The position numbers and the translations under genes were made by a program. A DNA stretch of 24,156 nt from Chara braunii. Taxonomy: Eukaryota; Streptophyta; Charophyceae; Charales; Characeae. Position 1 is the stretch's first letter; every line of letters starts with the position of its first letter. The notes beneath the pieces are model-generated. The model saw nothing but the letters and a program-made list of their open reading frames with translations. It had not been told where the DNA came from and did no database searches. Where the stretch lies: NCBI GenBank assembly GCA_003427395.1, contig BFEA01000700.1, positions 422,028 to 446,183 on the forward strand. The letters are read 5' to 3'. Shown in pieces: positions 1 to 8,105 of this stretch.

Positions 1-40
<40 letters not shown>
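1..40. repeat. poly-A tract at the left edge
   Basis: An uninterrupted run of 40 adenines opens the window. It could be the tail of a retroposon lying to the left, or simply the point where the assembly stopped at a homopolymer. No element is recognisable immediately to its right. Confidence 0.9.
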
Positions 41-41
<1 letters not shown>

Positions 42-701
42 ACGAAAATCATTGAAAATGGGGGATACCAAACACCTAGAATGTTCGACCGAACCAATCA
101 CCAAATGTGCAAATCAGAGTGAATCTTCCGCCAGAACAAGGAACAATACACAATCTTTTTTTTTTTGGCCCTAATCTCCAATCAATGTATGCAATGGCAG
201 ATCTATTGCCGCTACGTGATCGAGATGCGACCGATCAAACACCGCTCTCTCTCTCTTTCTCTCTCTCTCTCGCGCGCGCGCGCGCGCGCGTTCCCCAAGT
301 CTTCCGCCTTCCCTCCGGCACAGGCGCAGATACAGAAAGCACATGCATGTCACGGTCCAAGAAGGCAAAACCACGTGTGGCTGCAGCTCATGGTGCACCA
401 GCAGATAGAGCTCACCACAACACAAAGGACAGGGCGACGGCGCCATGAAACAAGACAAGAACATACAGACGGGATGAAGAAGGAGAGTGTTGGACGGCCA
501 GGCCATACTCAACGCGTACCTTCTGGACGGACTCACCGTAATTGCGGTCAGATGCACGGGAGTATCCCCAATGAAAGGCAGAGATGAATGAAAGGTGAAG
601 AAACCAAGCAGAAGCGAGCAGATCTGGCGGCGAAGTTGGATGGAGGGCTAGAGAACGAAGTTTAGTCTTGGGAGGCAGAAAGACGGAACGGGGAATCGAG
701 A

Positions 702-703
<2 letters not shown>
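41..703. other. non-coding stretch, no gene seen
   Basis: Apart from the CT/CG microsatellite at 245-290, I see nothing recognisable here. The short reading frames on both strands run through that microsatellite, which gives them Ser/Leu or Arg/Ala runs. None resembles a protein family, and no RNA gene was recognised. Confidence 0.6.
245..290. repeat. compound (CT)n(CG)n microsatellite
   Basis: About 26 bp of CT repeats with one interruption (CTTTCT) run directly into ten CG dinucleotides at 271-290. Alternating CG of this length can adopt Z-DNA, and a homopurine/homopyrimidine CT tract can form H-DNA. The structural effects are inference; the repeat itself is directly visible. Confidence 0.95.

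Positions 704-759
<56 letters not shown>
704..759. repeat. (TC)28 microsatellite
   Basis: A pure dinucleotide run of 28 TC units. On the minus strand it reads as GA repeats and encodes an artificial Arg-Glu run in overlapping frames, so those frames are not genes. Confidence 0.97.
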
Positions 760-761
<2 letters not shown>

Positions 762-892
762 CTGTGCTAGCGAGAGCACTCGACGAGCATTGCCCTTCAG
801 CGAAGACAACGTGTGCTGGCCACTCACCGAGGGGTGAAAAATAAAAAATAAAAAACTTCCAGTACAATTTATATATTCCATACAGGAAGGGT

Positions 893-960
893 GGAGGGCC
901 GGTCGCCTGTGGATATATCTGGATTCGAACTTGGGTTATATCTCAAGACTCCCGCCCTTT
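893..960 (-). repeat. possible tRNA-derived SINE fragment
   Basis: On the minus strand a segment reading CCAAGTTCGAATCCAG matches the RNA polymerase III B-box (GGTTCGAATCC) found in tRNAs and tRNA-derived SINEs. I could not find a convincing A-box upstream, and the adjacent DNA is A/G-rich simple sequence (972-1050). It may be a SINE fragment or a chance B-box; confidence is low. Confidence 0.3.
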
Positions 961-971
961 TAAAAAGAGGA

Positions 972-1050
972 TTTAAAAAAAAAAGGGGGGGGAAAGAAAA
1001 AAAAAACAAAAACAAAAACAAAAAACAAAAACAAACAAACAAAAAAAAAG
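972..1050. repeat. A-rich (CAAAAA)n low-complexity tract
   Basis: The tract has an A10 run, a G9 run, then degenerate CAAAAA and CAAA units and a closing A run. It encodes only Lys/Asn-rich or Phe-rich nonsense frames. It could be a decayed retroposon tail. Confidence 0.9.
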
Positions 1051-1139
1051 GCTGCAGCCGCTATCGACCGGCCAACTACCGTGCGATCGGTACATGCGGA
1101 CAGGTCACCTCGCAGATAAAGGAGGGATAGAAAGCATAA

Positions 1140-1172
1140 GGGGAGGGAGGGAGGGAGGGAGGGGGGGGAGGG
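1140..1172 (+). repeat. (GGGA)n tract with G-quadruplex potential
   Basis: Consecutive GGGA units are followed by a run of eight Gs and another GGG. Far more than four G3 runs are separated by single As, which is the classic pattern for a very stable parallel G-quadruplex on the plus strand. The fold is inferred; the motif is directly visible. Confidence 0.9.
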
Positions 1173-1513
1173 AAGATGACCAAACGATGGACCTTTCACT
1201 CACTCACCGCCCTCTTTTGCGAACTACCAGCCAGCGATCTCTCGCCGATCATCGAGGCTGCCTGCCAGCACGCATGTACCCGTAGTGCTTCCTCATCAGA
1301 CGTTTCGCCGGCTCCAGCGCACTACAAGCTCCTTATCTGGAGCTTCGCCAGCGCAAACGCACTAGAAGATTGAGCAGGGGCCAACACAACACCGAGTACA
1401 TTCAAGGGACTCGATAGCAGCCCCTGCTTTTGGAGAAAATGATCGGCACGGTTCTGCAGAATCTTGTGGCGTCGGGAGGGCTCGATGTGGCATGAAATTT
1501 CGCACGGAAGTCA
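1173..1513. other. non-coding stretch, no gene seen
   Basis: I see no reading frame of plausible coding character, no RNA gene and no repeat structure here. The stretch separates the G-rich tract from the SINE cluster. Confidence 0.5.
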
Positions 1514-1616
1514 TCGGCCTTTCTCAGTTAGTAAGGCACATAAATGGCATTCAGGAGGTCGGGGGTTCGATACCTGCCTTCTCATGTACCTACGTGGTGT
1601 CCACCATCGAGAGGTA
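1514..1616 (+). mobile_element. tRNA-derived SINE, copy 1
   Basis: The head reads CTCAGTTAGTAAGGCAC (A-box-like, about 1522-1538). A GGTTCGATACC B-box follows at 1564-1574, the spacing of a tRNA-type polymerase III promoter. The body continues with a segment containing ACGTGGTGTCCACCATC, and a closely similar segment (ACGTGGTATCCACCATC) follows the B-box in the copy at 3201-3310. Two copies sharing the same post-B-box body argue for a dispersed SINE family rather than a chance tRNA-like match. I cannot name the family. Confidence 0.6.
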
Positions 1617-1663
1617 GCAGCCTATCTCGGTTGGTAAGGCACAAAAGTGGCATTCAGGAGGTT
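1617..1663 (+). mobile_element. tRNA-derived SINE, copy 2, truncated
   Basis: A second head of the same family follows directly: TCTCGGTTGGTAAGGCAC, then GTGGCATTCAGGAGG, which also occurs at 3201. It breaks off just before where its B-box should be, exactly where a different tRNA-like head (1664 on) begins. This suggests insertion of one SINE into another or a deletion. Only about half an element is present. Confidence 0.55.
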
Positions 1664-1760
1664 GTCCAGTTGATGTAGCTCAGTGGTTAGAGCACCCGTT
1701 GGAAATGCGCGTTGTGGTATGAGGTTGCGGGCTCAAAACTCCGCAGCCTCGCACATGGAC
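1664..1760 (+). mobile_element. second-type tRNA-derived SINE head
   Basis: GATGTAGCTCAGTGGTTAGAGCA (from about 1672) is an excellent A-box and D-arm match to a tRNA. A decayed B-box region (GGTTGCGGGCTCAAAACTCC, about 1723-1742) follows about 45 bp later. The intervening sequence does not form an anticodon arm that I can recognise, so I favour a SINE head over a functional tRNA gene. The head differs from copies 1 and 2, so at least two SINE types are clustered here. Confidence 0.55.
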
Positions 1761-1984
1761 ACCGGCAGGGCGTTAGAATGACGTACGGCTGGAAATACAC
1801 TCCCATGGGATGACGCATGGTACTATTACAGACACCGCCTGCGCACCACCCAGGGGGTCAGTCCATGGGTGTTGTATGCTGGTCTAGACTTCTCATTCGT
1901 TGCCGGTTGTTGTTGGCTTTGGTTGCTCTGATGGACTCCCCCAGCCCAGACATTACACACAGTATATCCACTTTCTACGGTAGT

Positions 1985-2045
1985 ACATGTGGTAGAACCC
2001 TCCAGTTTCATACTGTAGGTCACAGGGTCGAGTCCGGTTCCGGAC
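1985..2045 (+). repeat. possible tRNA-like fragment
   Basis: GTGGTAGAACCCTCC is followed about 20 bp later by GGTCACAGGGTCGAGTCC. The second part resembles a T-arm and B-box (GGTTCGAGTCC) and the first resembles a decayed A-box. It could be a further SINE head. Support is weak because no second copy is seen in the window. Confidence 0.3.
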
Positions 2046-2084
2046 TTTGGGGGGGGTCCTGTCCAGATAGGCCTGTCTCTACCA

Positions 2085-2375
2085 CATACACCCACACACA
2101 TGAGATACCACGCCAGATAGCACAACCACGATACATAGTCTATCACATACCATACACACAGACTGTACACACACAGCCCACCACACCACCACACACACAG
2201 ACTATACACACACATATATAGCTCAAGCTACACACACACACATGTACTAGTGGAGGTGATAAGAGCACCTCTACATAGTCTATCACATACCATACACACA
2301 TACTATACACACACATATATAGCTCAAGGTACACACACACACACGTACTAGCGGCGGCGACAAGAGCACCTCTCA
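2085..2375. repeat. CA-rich tandem duplication
   Basis: Two copies of a CA-rich unit stand head to tail. Each starts with TACATAGTCTATCACATACC, carries CACACA runs and the string CACATATATAGCTCAAG, and ends in GTACTAG, a GGNGGNGAYAAGAGCACCTCT-type segment. Copy 1 runs about 2136-2271 and copy 2 about 2272-2374; copy 2 lacks an internal CA stretch. The CA content and the AG/GG variation suggest slippage plus segmental duplication. Confidence 0.8.
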
Positions 2376-2537
2376 CCAGTACTCCGTACTCACCTCGCAG
2401 ATGCTCCACGGTGGGGAGCAGCATCTGCTATGAAATCGGGTCCACATACACATTACAAACATACACATAGCCCACGGGTACACATCCATGATATGGAATA
2501 CACACACACATACACAACCATAGGGCTGGGTGGAGGT

Positions 2538-2864
2538 CATGATCAACTGATAATCATGATAGGCGTCCGATGATAAGTATCCCCCTTAATATCAGCTAGG
2601 TATGTGGTGGGTGAGTAGCGGGCGTGAGTCCCTGGTTGGTCAGGATCAACTAATGATGATGATAGGCGCCCGATGATAAGTACCCCCCTTAATATCAGCG
2701 ATTGTGTGTGGCAGACTAGGGCTGTGGTGGGCGAGTAGAGGGCGTGAGTCACTGGTTGGTCTCGACTAACTAAGATGATGATAGCCATTACGAGGATAAG
2801 TACCCCGCCTTAAAATCAGCCAGGACTGTGGTGGGTGAGTAGAGGGTGTGAGTTACCAGTTGGT
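2538..2864 (+). repeat. three-unit minisatellite, 103-120 bp unit
   Basis: Three consecutive units occupy 2538-2640, 2641-2760 and 2761-2864. Each has GATGATAGGCGCCCGATGAT-like sequence, GATAAGTAYCCCC, a TTAATATCAGC-type core, GGTGGGYGAGTAG, GGGYGTGAGT and a closing GTTGGT. Unit 2 is about 17 bp longer through an internal insertion around 2702-2722. Unit 3 is the most diverged. No coding role is suggested; the frames across it are not conserved. Confidence 0.85.
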
Positions 2865-3182
2865 GAACTTAGGGGCTAGTAGGAGATTGCTTCCCGTGCG
2901 ACGAGGCTCGTTCAATTCCGCTTCCACCAGGGCTGGGTCATGGCTAGCCCTGGTGCCTGTCACTACTTTTCGGTCCAAGTTCCCCTCGACACCAAGTAGG
3001 GGTAATGGTCCTGAGTGCTGGTCACACTGAGGTAGGATAGTAGAGATAGGGGGTGCGCTAGGAGTATTGACATGAGGATGGGATGGGAAGGTAGCCTCGC
3101 TCCCTCAGGACAACCATGGTTGACCACAGGCGGTCAATGTGTGTCTAGTAACCGGCCTCTACAACACCCAGGGCTTAAAAGT

Positions 3183-3310
3183 AAAAAAAAAAAAAAAAAA
3201 GTGGCATTCAGGAGGTCATGGGTCGATACCGATTCTCCTCATTTTCTTTCCTAGGCATACGTGGTATCCACCATCCACAGGTAGGACACTGGCCCCTGCA
3301 GATACTGCTG
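3183..3310 (+). mobile_element. A18 tract and 5'-truncated SINE, copy 3
   Basis: A run of adenines (about 3183-3200) is followed by GTGGCATTCAGGAGGTC and a B-box-like GGGTCGATACC. Next comes the shared body ACGTGGTATCCACCATCCACAGG, which parallels the SINE at 1514-1616. The A-box half is missing. The A run may be the tail of an earlier element into which this copy was placed. The artefactual copy of this region at 20854 starts inside this element. Confidence 0.55.
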
Positions 3311-4202
3311 ATGTCCATAGGGGTAGGGGACTGGAGGGGAGGCGCAGAGATTGGACCAGATGGTATGGTCTCTGATGCTACCGGTCGACCCCTGGCCGGT
3401 AGCGCCCACCTGCTGGAGGGTGCCCCTAGCGGACACTGCGTATGTGACACATTAACACTCAAATATATGAAACCTCGCGGTTTTCCTGTATGGTGACGCA
3501 CTACATGATACGCATGAACGCGCAACCTTTTTGTGGGTTTCACAATCACAAACGACACTCCAGTGTCAATTGAAAAGTGTTGTAAGGGTTCAACCTCGGT
3601 GACAAACTACAACAGTTGAGGAACATATGTTCAACCTCCACAATTGTTCTTCCTTTATGCAGAACACAGTGGTTGGCAGCAACCTTGAATTCCTATCGCA
3701 AACACGTGTGTCAAACAACCGTGACCAACTAAAAAAGAAAAAGATGATTATGCACATATCTAAGATGCCTAGGTCTATGGGCCTCGCTCCACTACTCTCA
3801 ACTCTCAATTTTTTTAACGTCCACCCTTCCTCCACCTGCTCTTGAGACGGACTTTCAAAAACTATTTCGAGAGGTTGACTTTCAAGAGTTTCCTCTCCTG
3901 CGGCTTACTTATTTTCGTCGGTCTTTGGCTCTACACTAAACAAGTTTGTTTTTCGAGAGTCCTCGAATAAAGGTGGGTAAGCCACACGTTTGGTTGTCGG
4001 GTAGTGTTCTCCACTGTTGCTCTTGAAGTTCGAGAGCCCCCTTTTCGAGAGTAAGTGGAGCGATAACAAAATTTTTGACGTTTTCTTGTGTCTGACGATT
4101 ATCAAAGGACATAATTCAAGAATGGAAAATAGTGGAGTGAGACCGTACTTTCAATATGTTATTATGGTTGTATAAATTGAGCTATGCAGGCTAAAGTTTG
4201 TG
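3311..4202. other. non-coding stretch, no gene seen
   Basis: The first 200 bp are GC-richer and contain a perfect 8 bp stem (GCTACCGG at 3377-3384, CCGGTAGC at 3396-3403, loop 11). The rest is AT-rich. Reading frames of 60-116 codons occur on both strands but overlap each other and match nothing I recognise. The AT-rich character continues into the tandem units that start at 4203. Confidence 0.5.
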
Positions 4203-5470
4203 ATGTTGTTAGTAGAGTTTGGTCCATGAATGTCATATTTACCTATATTGTTTATTGACTCGGACAATATGCATAAACTGTTTAAGGGTTTTTTTTTTTT
4301 TTATGAGAAAGGTTGAAATTTAGAGTACCAAGTAAGACTAGGTCGATGACCTTGAAATTCTACCTGGATATATTAGGGCGATCACCTAGCTTCGTCTTGT
4401 GTTGGAAATCGGTTGCGCTGCCACTTGTACGCACCCTCGTATGAGTACGGATTTGTACTCTTGTACTCGTACGCTATGGGCCCCGTGCGAGTTTTCTTGT
4501 TATTATTATTATTTTTTTTATCCAATATTGTTTTTATTTTTTTTTTCCAATTCTAATAAGAATCTAAAGATGATGTTCAACCAAATGTTGTTTTTTTTAT
4601 GTTGTTGCATCACATATTTGTTTTTCATATTTTTTTTATGACTTTTTTTTTTTTTCATACGGGGGCGTATAAGACGTACAGGTTCCCGTACAGACCCCGT
4701 ACAGATATTACCTTTACGTTTTGTATGGAAAGCGCCCGTATGTGTACTACGTTATGCAACATAGAAAATCGGGTCCAATGTCCCTTATCGAAAAACGGTC
4801 ATGACAACGAACTACCTGTTGATTGTCCACATACCAACTCAACTCACTTTTATGCCTACTAAACTCCTCAAACACAGTAAACTTACCTCTTTGTGTAATT
4901 AATTCCTTTTAATCCCTATGCTTCGATGGGTTGTTTATTCCAGCAACCGAGTTGTTAGCACAGTAAGACTCCCGATCGTTGATGTTAAAGCTAATAGAAG
5001 TTGTCTTCCTCGGTCGTAAAGAAACCATTGCAAGTATTTCCTACTTCTTTCATATCTCATTTTCAGTTTCCAATTATATAGCATACAGTATTGTATCGAC
5101 GTCATAATTCTGGTTTTCGTGTCAACGTCTAAAGTTTCCTGTTTTCGAAAGACATGATATTTTATCTTTTCCCTTACTGTTAACAAAGAAGTTTTATGAA
5201 CTCATGGGCCAGGTACGTTCATTTAGTGGCTGATGGGGTGTCTCCTCTTGTGATGTCTGGCAAAATCCATCCGTCAGTATGTCCAACCACATTTCTCGCC
5301 CATAAATTAACTCCCCTTCGGTTAAGCTCACATTGTGCTTCTTCCATATTTGTATACTTGCTTGGAGTACGGATAGTTCAACCACAAATGCCTGATGGTC
5401 TCTTTTGCCCACTGACACCTTTAACATTTCTCAGAGACTTCCATTCCTTTTGCCATAAACCAAATTTTTG
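4203..5470. repeat. tandem unit U1 (about 0.9 kb core)
   Basis: U1 begins at GATGTTGT and parallels U2 (5471-6969) throughout: a poly-T run after AAGGGTTTT, AGTACYAAGTAAGAC, TCCACATACC, ATGCTTCGA, ATTCTGGTTTTC, CGAAAGACATGATAT, GATGGGGTGTC, CCAACCACATTTC and TTCCATTCCTTTTG. Without its 353 bp insert (4413-4765) and one target-duplication copy, U1 is about 908 bp. In one minus-strand frame U1 and U2 share a peptide-like pattern (NVVG..D..IL..IT.GDTPSAT), with a stop in U1 where U2 has Trp. This could be a decayed coding remnant; I do not recognise it. Confidence 0.75.
4413..4765. mobile_element. hAT-like non-autonomous insert (candidate)
   Basis: This block is present in U1 and absent at the aligned point in U2. 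It is flanked by a direct repeat AAATCGG (4406-4412 and 4766-4772); U2 has a single AAATCGAG there. The ends are weakly inverted (GTTGC at the left, GCAAC at the right). Both ends carry clustered CGTAC/GTACGG motifs in opposite orientations around a T-rich core. A 7-8 bp target duplication, short imperfect inverted ends and subterminal motif clusters are the hallmarks of hAT-superfamily MITEs. There is no coding capacity. The family name is inference. Confidence 0.5.
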
Positions 5471-6969
5471 ATGTTGTATGTTGACTCTAACAACATTCAT
5501 AACAAGTTAAGGGTTTTCCTTTTTTTTTTTTTTTTTTTTTAAGAAAGTTTAAAATTTGAAGTACTAAGTAAGACAAGGTCATCGACCTTCTAATTTCACT
5601 CTGATACATTCAGTCATCACCCAACTTTGGTTTGCGCTAGTAGAAATCGAGTCCAACATCTCTTTATCGAAAAAAAACTTCCCCAAAGTAAATCTTGAAG
5701 CTCGCACATTTCAATAAGAAAAAGGTGGTTTGAGAATGATTTTGTCTAAACATCTGGTATAAACGACGACCATAATAAAGAACCGCATGTTAACTGTCCA
5801 CATACCTACTCAACTCCCTCAAATGCCTATTTAACTCCTAGAAAACATTAGAGTTACATGTTTGTGTAATCAACTCCTTCTAGTCTCTATGCTTCGACAG
5901 ACTATTTATTTCAGCAACCAAGTTGTCAAAGTAAGACTCCTAATAGTTGATACTAAGGTCAATAGACCTCGTCTTCCATATTTGCAAAAAAATCATTATA
6001 AGTTTTTCCTACTTCTTCCACAATGTCATCTCGTTTTTTTGTTTCCAGTTACTTGGCATATTGTGTCTTATCGAAGTTATGATTCTGGTTTTCATGAGAA
6101 CGTCAAGGGTTGCCTCTTCTCGAAAGACGTGATATTTTTCATCTTCCCTTGTTGTTAACAAAATAATTTTTCTGAACACCTCGGTCAGATATGTCCAGTT
6201 AGTGGCAGATGGGGTGTCCCCACCCGTGATGCCTGACAAAATACATTCGTCAGATAGTCCAACCACATTTCCTTCCCTGAAGTGAATTCCCCTTCAACAG
6301 AAAAATTCCCGCAATAAATTAAAGTTGGAAAAACATTCTATAAAAAAAAATCCGTCATATTTATAAATTACCATTCCCATGTTTGTCAAATTCTAAAATT
6401 TCGAGTTTTATTTGATAAGTTCCCCTCTAAATATGAGTTTTTCTTTCCAACTACATCTATGTGTTCAAGATGGAATGGAAGTCTGGACGAGTTTATGAAA
6501 TGTTTTAATTAAACTTTTATTTTACTACAACAAATATTTTCTAATTTAGATTGGATTAACCTATTCATGACTTAAAATCCTTACTTAGAATGACAGTCCA
6601 ATTAAAATATTTCATGAACTTATCAAGACTTTCATTCCATCTCTAGCATGCACTTCAAATAAGAAGGGATACCTCATTCTTGGAAGGAAATTTCTCAAGT
6701 AAAACGAAAAATTTTAAAATTGGAATGACATTTTTTAAGATGGAATAAAAATTTAAAATTTAAAATGTAATTATACTATAGAATGAATATTTAATTTAGG
6801 AAAATTTTTTCGTTGTTTGGTCAAGTTCACCCAGTGCTTCTTCTGCATTCTCATATCCGCTTGGAGTACAGATGCTCCAACCACATGTGCCTAATGGTGT
6901 CTCAGGCCCACCTCAACCTTGAACATTCCTAAGAGACTTTCATTCCTTTTATCACGAGAAAAATTATTG
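5471..6969. repeat. tandem unit U2 (about 0.98 kb core)
   Basis: U2 is the diverged tandem partner of U1, aligned at an offset of about 970-980 bp through most of its length. Similarity is clear by eye but far from identity, so the duplication is old. It opens with a longer poly-T (T21 at 5520-5540). It is interrupted at 6296-6818 by a fold-back insert, after which the U1-like sequence resumes (TGCTTCTTC, CTTGGAGTAC, CCAACCACA, AAGAGACTT) and ends at GATGTTGT near 6969. Confidence 0.75.
6296..6818. mobile_element. fold-back MITE candidate, 523 bp
   Basis: This AT-rich block interrupts U2 between CCCCTTC and GGTCAAG, where U1 runs on without a break. It is a long imperfect palindrome. Positions 6463-6510 pair with 6600-6647 (39 of 48 bases by my alignment), a second arm at about 6391-6426 pairs with about 6681-6720, and the ends are near-inverted (AACAGAAAAATTCCC against AACAACGAAAAAATTTTCC). 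I see no coding sequence and no clear target-site duplication. It fits a fold-back or MITE-type element; the superfamily is undetermined. Confidence 0.55.
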
Positions 6970-7459
6970 ATGTTGTTGTCAGCCGTGATTGCGACCATAG
7001 TAGGCTTCTTGGTTTCTGTGAGGGTAGATTCTTCAAATGTTTACAAACTTTCAGTAACTTATCGACAATCTTCTCTTGGTCACTATCTCTATTAGCTTCA
7101 TCTTTGAGGGTTTTCTCATCAGGGATGTTCCATATTTTATTGAGTAATTAGACAGAGTTTGCTAATTTTGATCCTCATCATGCAATTTCCAAAGTGTCAG
7201 GTCTACTGCTAACTTTTGAATGATTGTTCCCCCCCAAAAAACTTTAAAATGAAGAAAAGATAATCTAGTTGAGGGTTACATCTCACAACAACACCACATC
7301 ATCAAAGTACGGTACCCCGTACAACATACCTTCTCCCTCAATGTTGCTCAGTCTGTATGAGAGTTTATGCTCTTCCTCAATAAATATTTTTATCTCTACT
7401 CCCCTTCACCTCTTCTCGACGTTTGAGACCAACTCTCAACGAATTGAAGAACAAACAAA
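6970..7459. other. non-coding AT-rich stretch
   Basis: No gene, RNA or repeat was recognised between the end of U2 and the AAT array. One 87-codon plus-strand frame here ends in an Ile run produced by the microsatellite and is not a gene. Confidence 0.5.

Positions 7460-7525
<66 letters not shown>
7460..7525. repeat. (AAT)22 microsatellite
   Basis: An essentially perfect trinucleotide array of about 22 units. It creates poly-Ile frames on both strands. Confidence 0.97.
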
Positions 7526-7562
7526 TAAATAACAAAAAAAAATCATGTTACAAGTCATTGGA

Positions 7563-8105
7563 GAATGTAGAATCCTCCAAACATGAGAGAAACGGCCTAC
7601 ACACAATTTTTGTGAGAACGTCATAGTTCGGATACGTGTAGTTGATATCTCTTGAGCAAATGATCGGATCCCTGGTCTTGGAGGCGCGTCATCCCTGAAT
7701 ATGTCCAAAATAACTTAAGTACTTATGTCATAATTTCCTCTGTGAGTATGAAGGTTTCTTTGAGCCAAAACCCAGACCCAGTATACTTGTTGCATACTTT
7801 ATTGTTCGGTAAACCATCACTTATTGAAAAAAATATAGAATCCTCCAAAACTTAATATGAGAGAAATAACTCTACACAATGTTCATGAGGACGTCTGAAT
7901 ACTTGCAGTCAATATTTGTTGCACAGACGATTGGATTACTGGCCTCGAAGGCTCGTCATCTCACAATATGTCCAAAATAACTTACGTACTTGTGCCAGAA
8001 TCTTCTCTTTTAACGAGATAATAGTATGAAGGCTCCTTTGAGCCAAAACCCAGACTCAATCCTTTTGTTGCACAATTATGTCCAGTAAACGATCTCATAA
8101 AAAAT
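7563..8105. repeat. two-unit tandem duplication, about 270 bp unit
   Basis: Unit 1 (about 7563-7830) and unit 2 (about 7831-8105) share AGAATCCTCCAAA, ATGAGAGAAA, CTACACA, CGTCATCYC, ATATGTCCAAAATAACTTA, GTACTTRTG, TATGAAGG, TTTGAGCCAAAACCCAGAC and TTGTTGCA in the same order. The copies are diverged with several small indels. No function was recognised. Confidence 0.8.

Larger units (their letters stand above)
3263..6565 (+). repeat. genuine copy of the 3303 bp direct repeat
   Basis: This segment reappears at 20854-24156 at a constant offset of 17591. I found no difference between the copies, including the T14 run at 4289, the T21 run at 5520 and the A9 run at about 6342. The base before the match (T at 3262) differs from the base before the second copy (the adapter's G at 20853). 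This copy sits in uninterrupted flanking DNA on both sides, so it is the real locus; the other is attached through a sequencing adapter. Confidence 0.95.

Noticed and set aside
1672-1745. A functional tRNA gene
   Set aside because: The A-box is excellent but the B-box is degenerate and I could not form a full cloverleaf with an anticodon arm and paired acceptor stem. SINE context is more likely.
2865-3030. A further SINE head (GGCTCGTTCAATTCC as B-box)
   Set aside because: The B-box match is partial, the A-box is not convincing and no second copy is present in the window.
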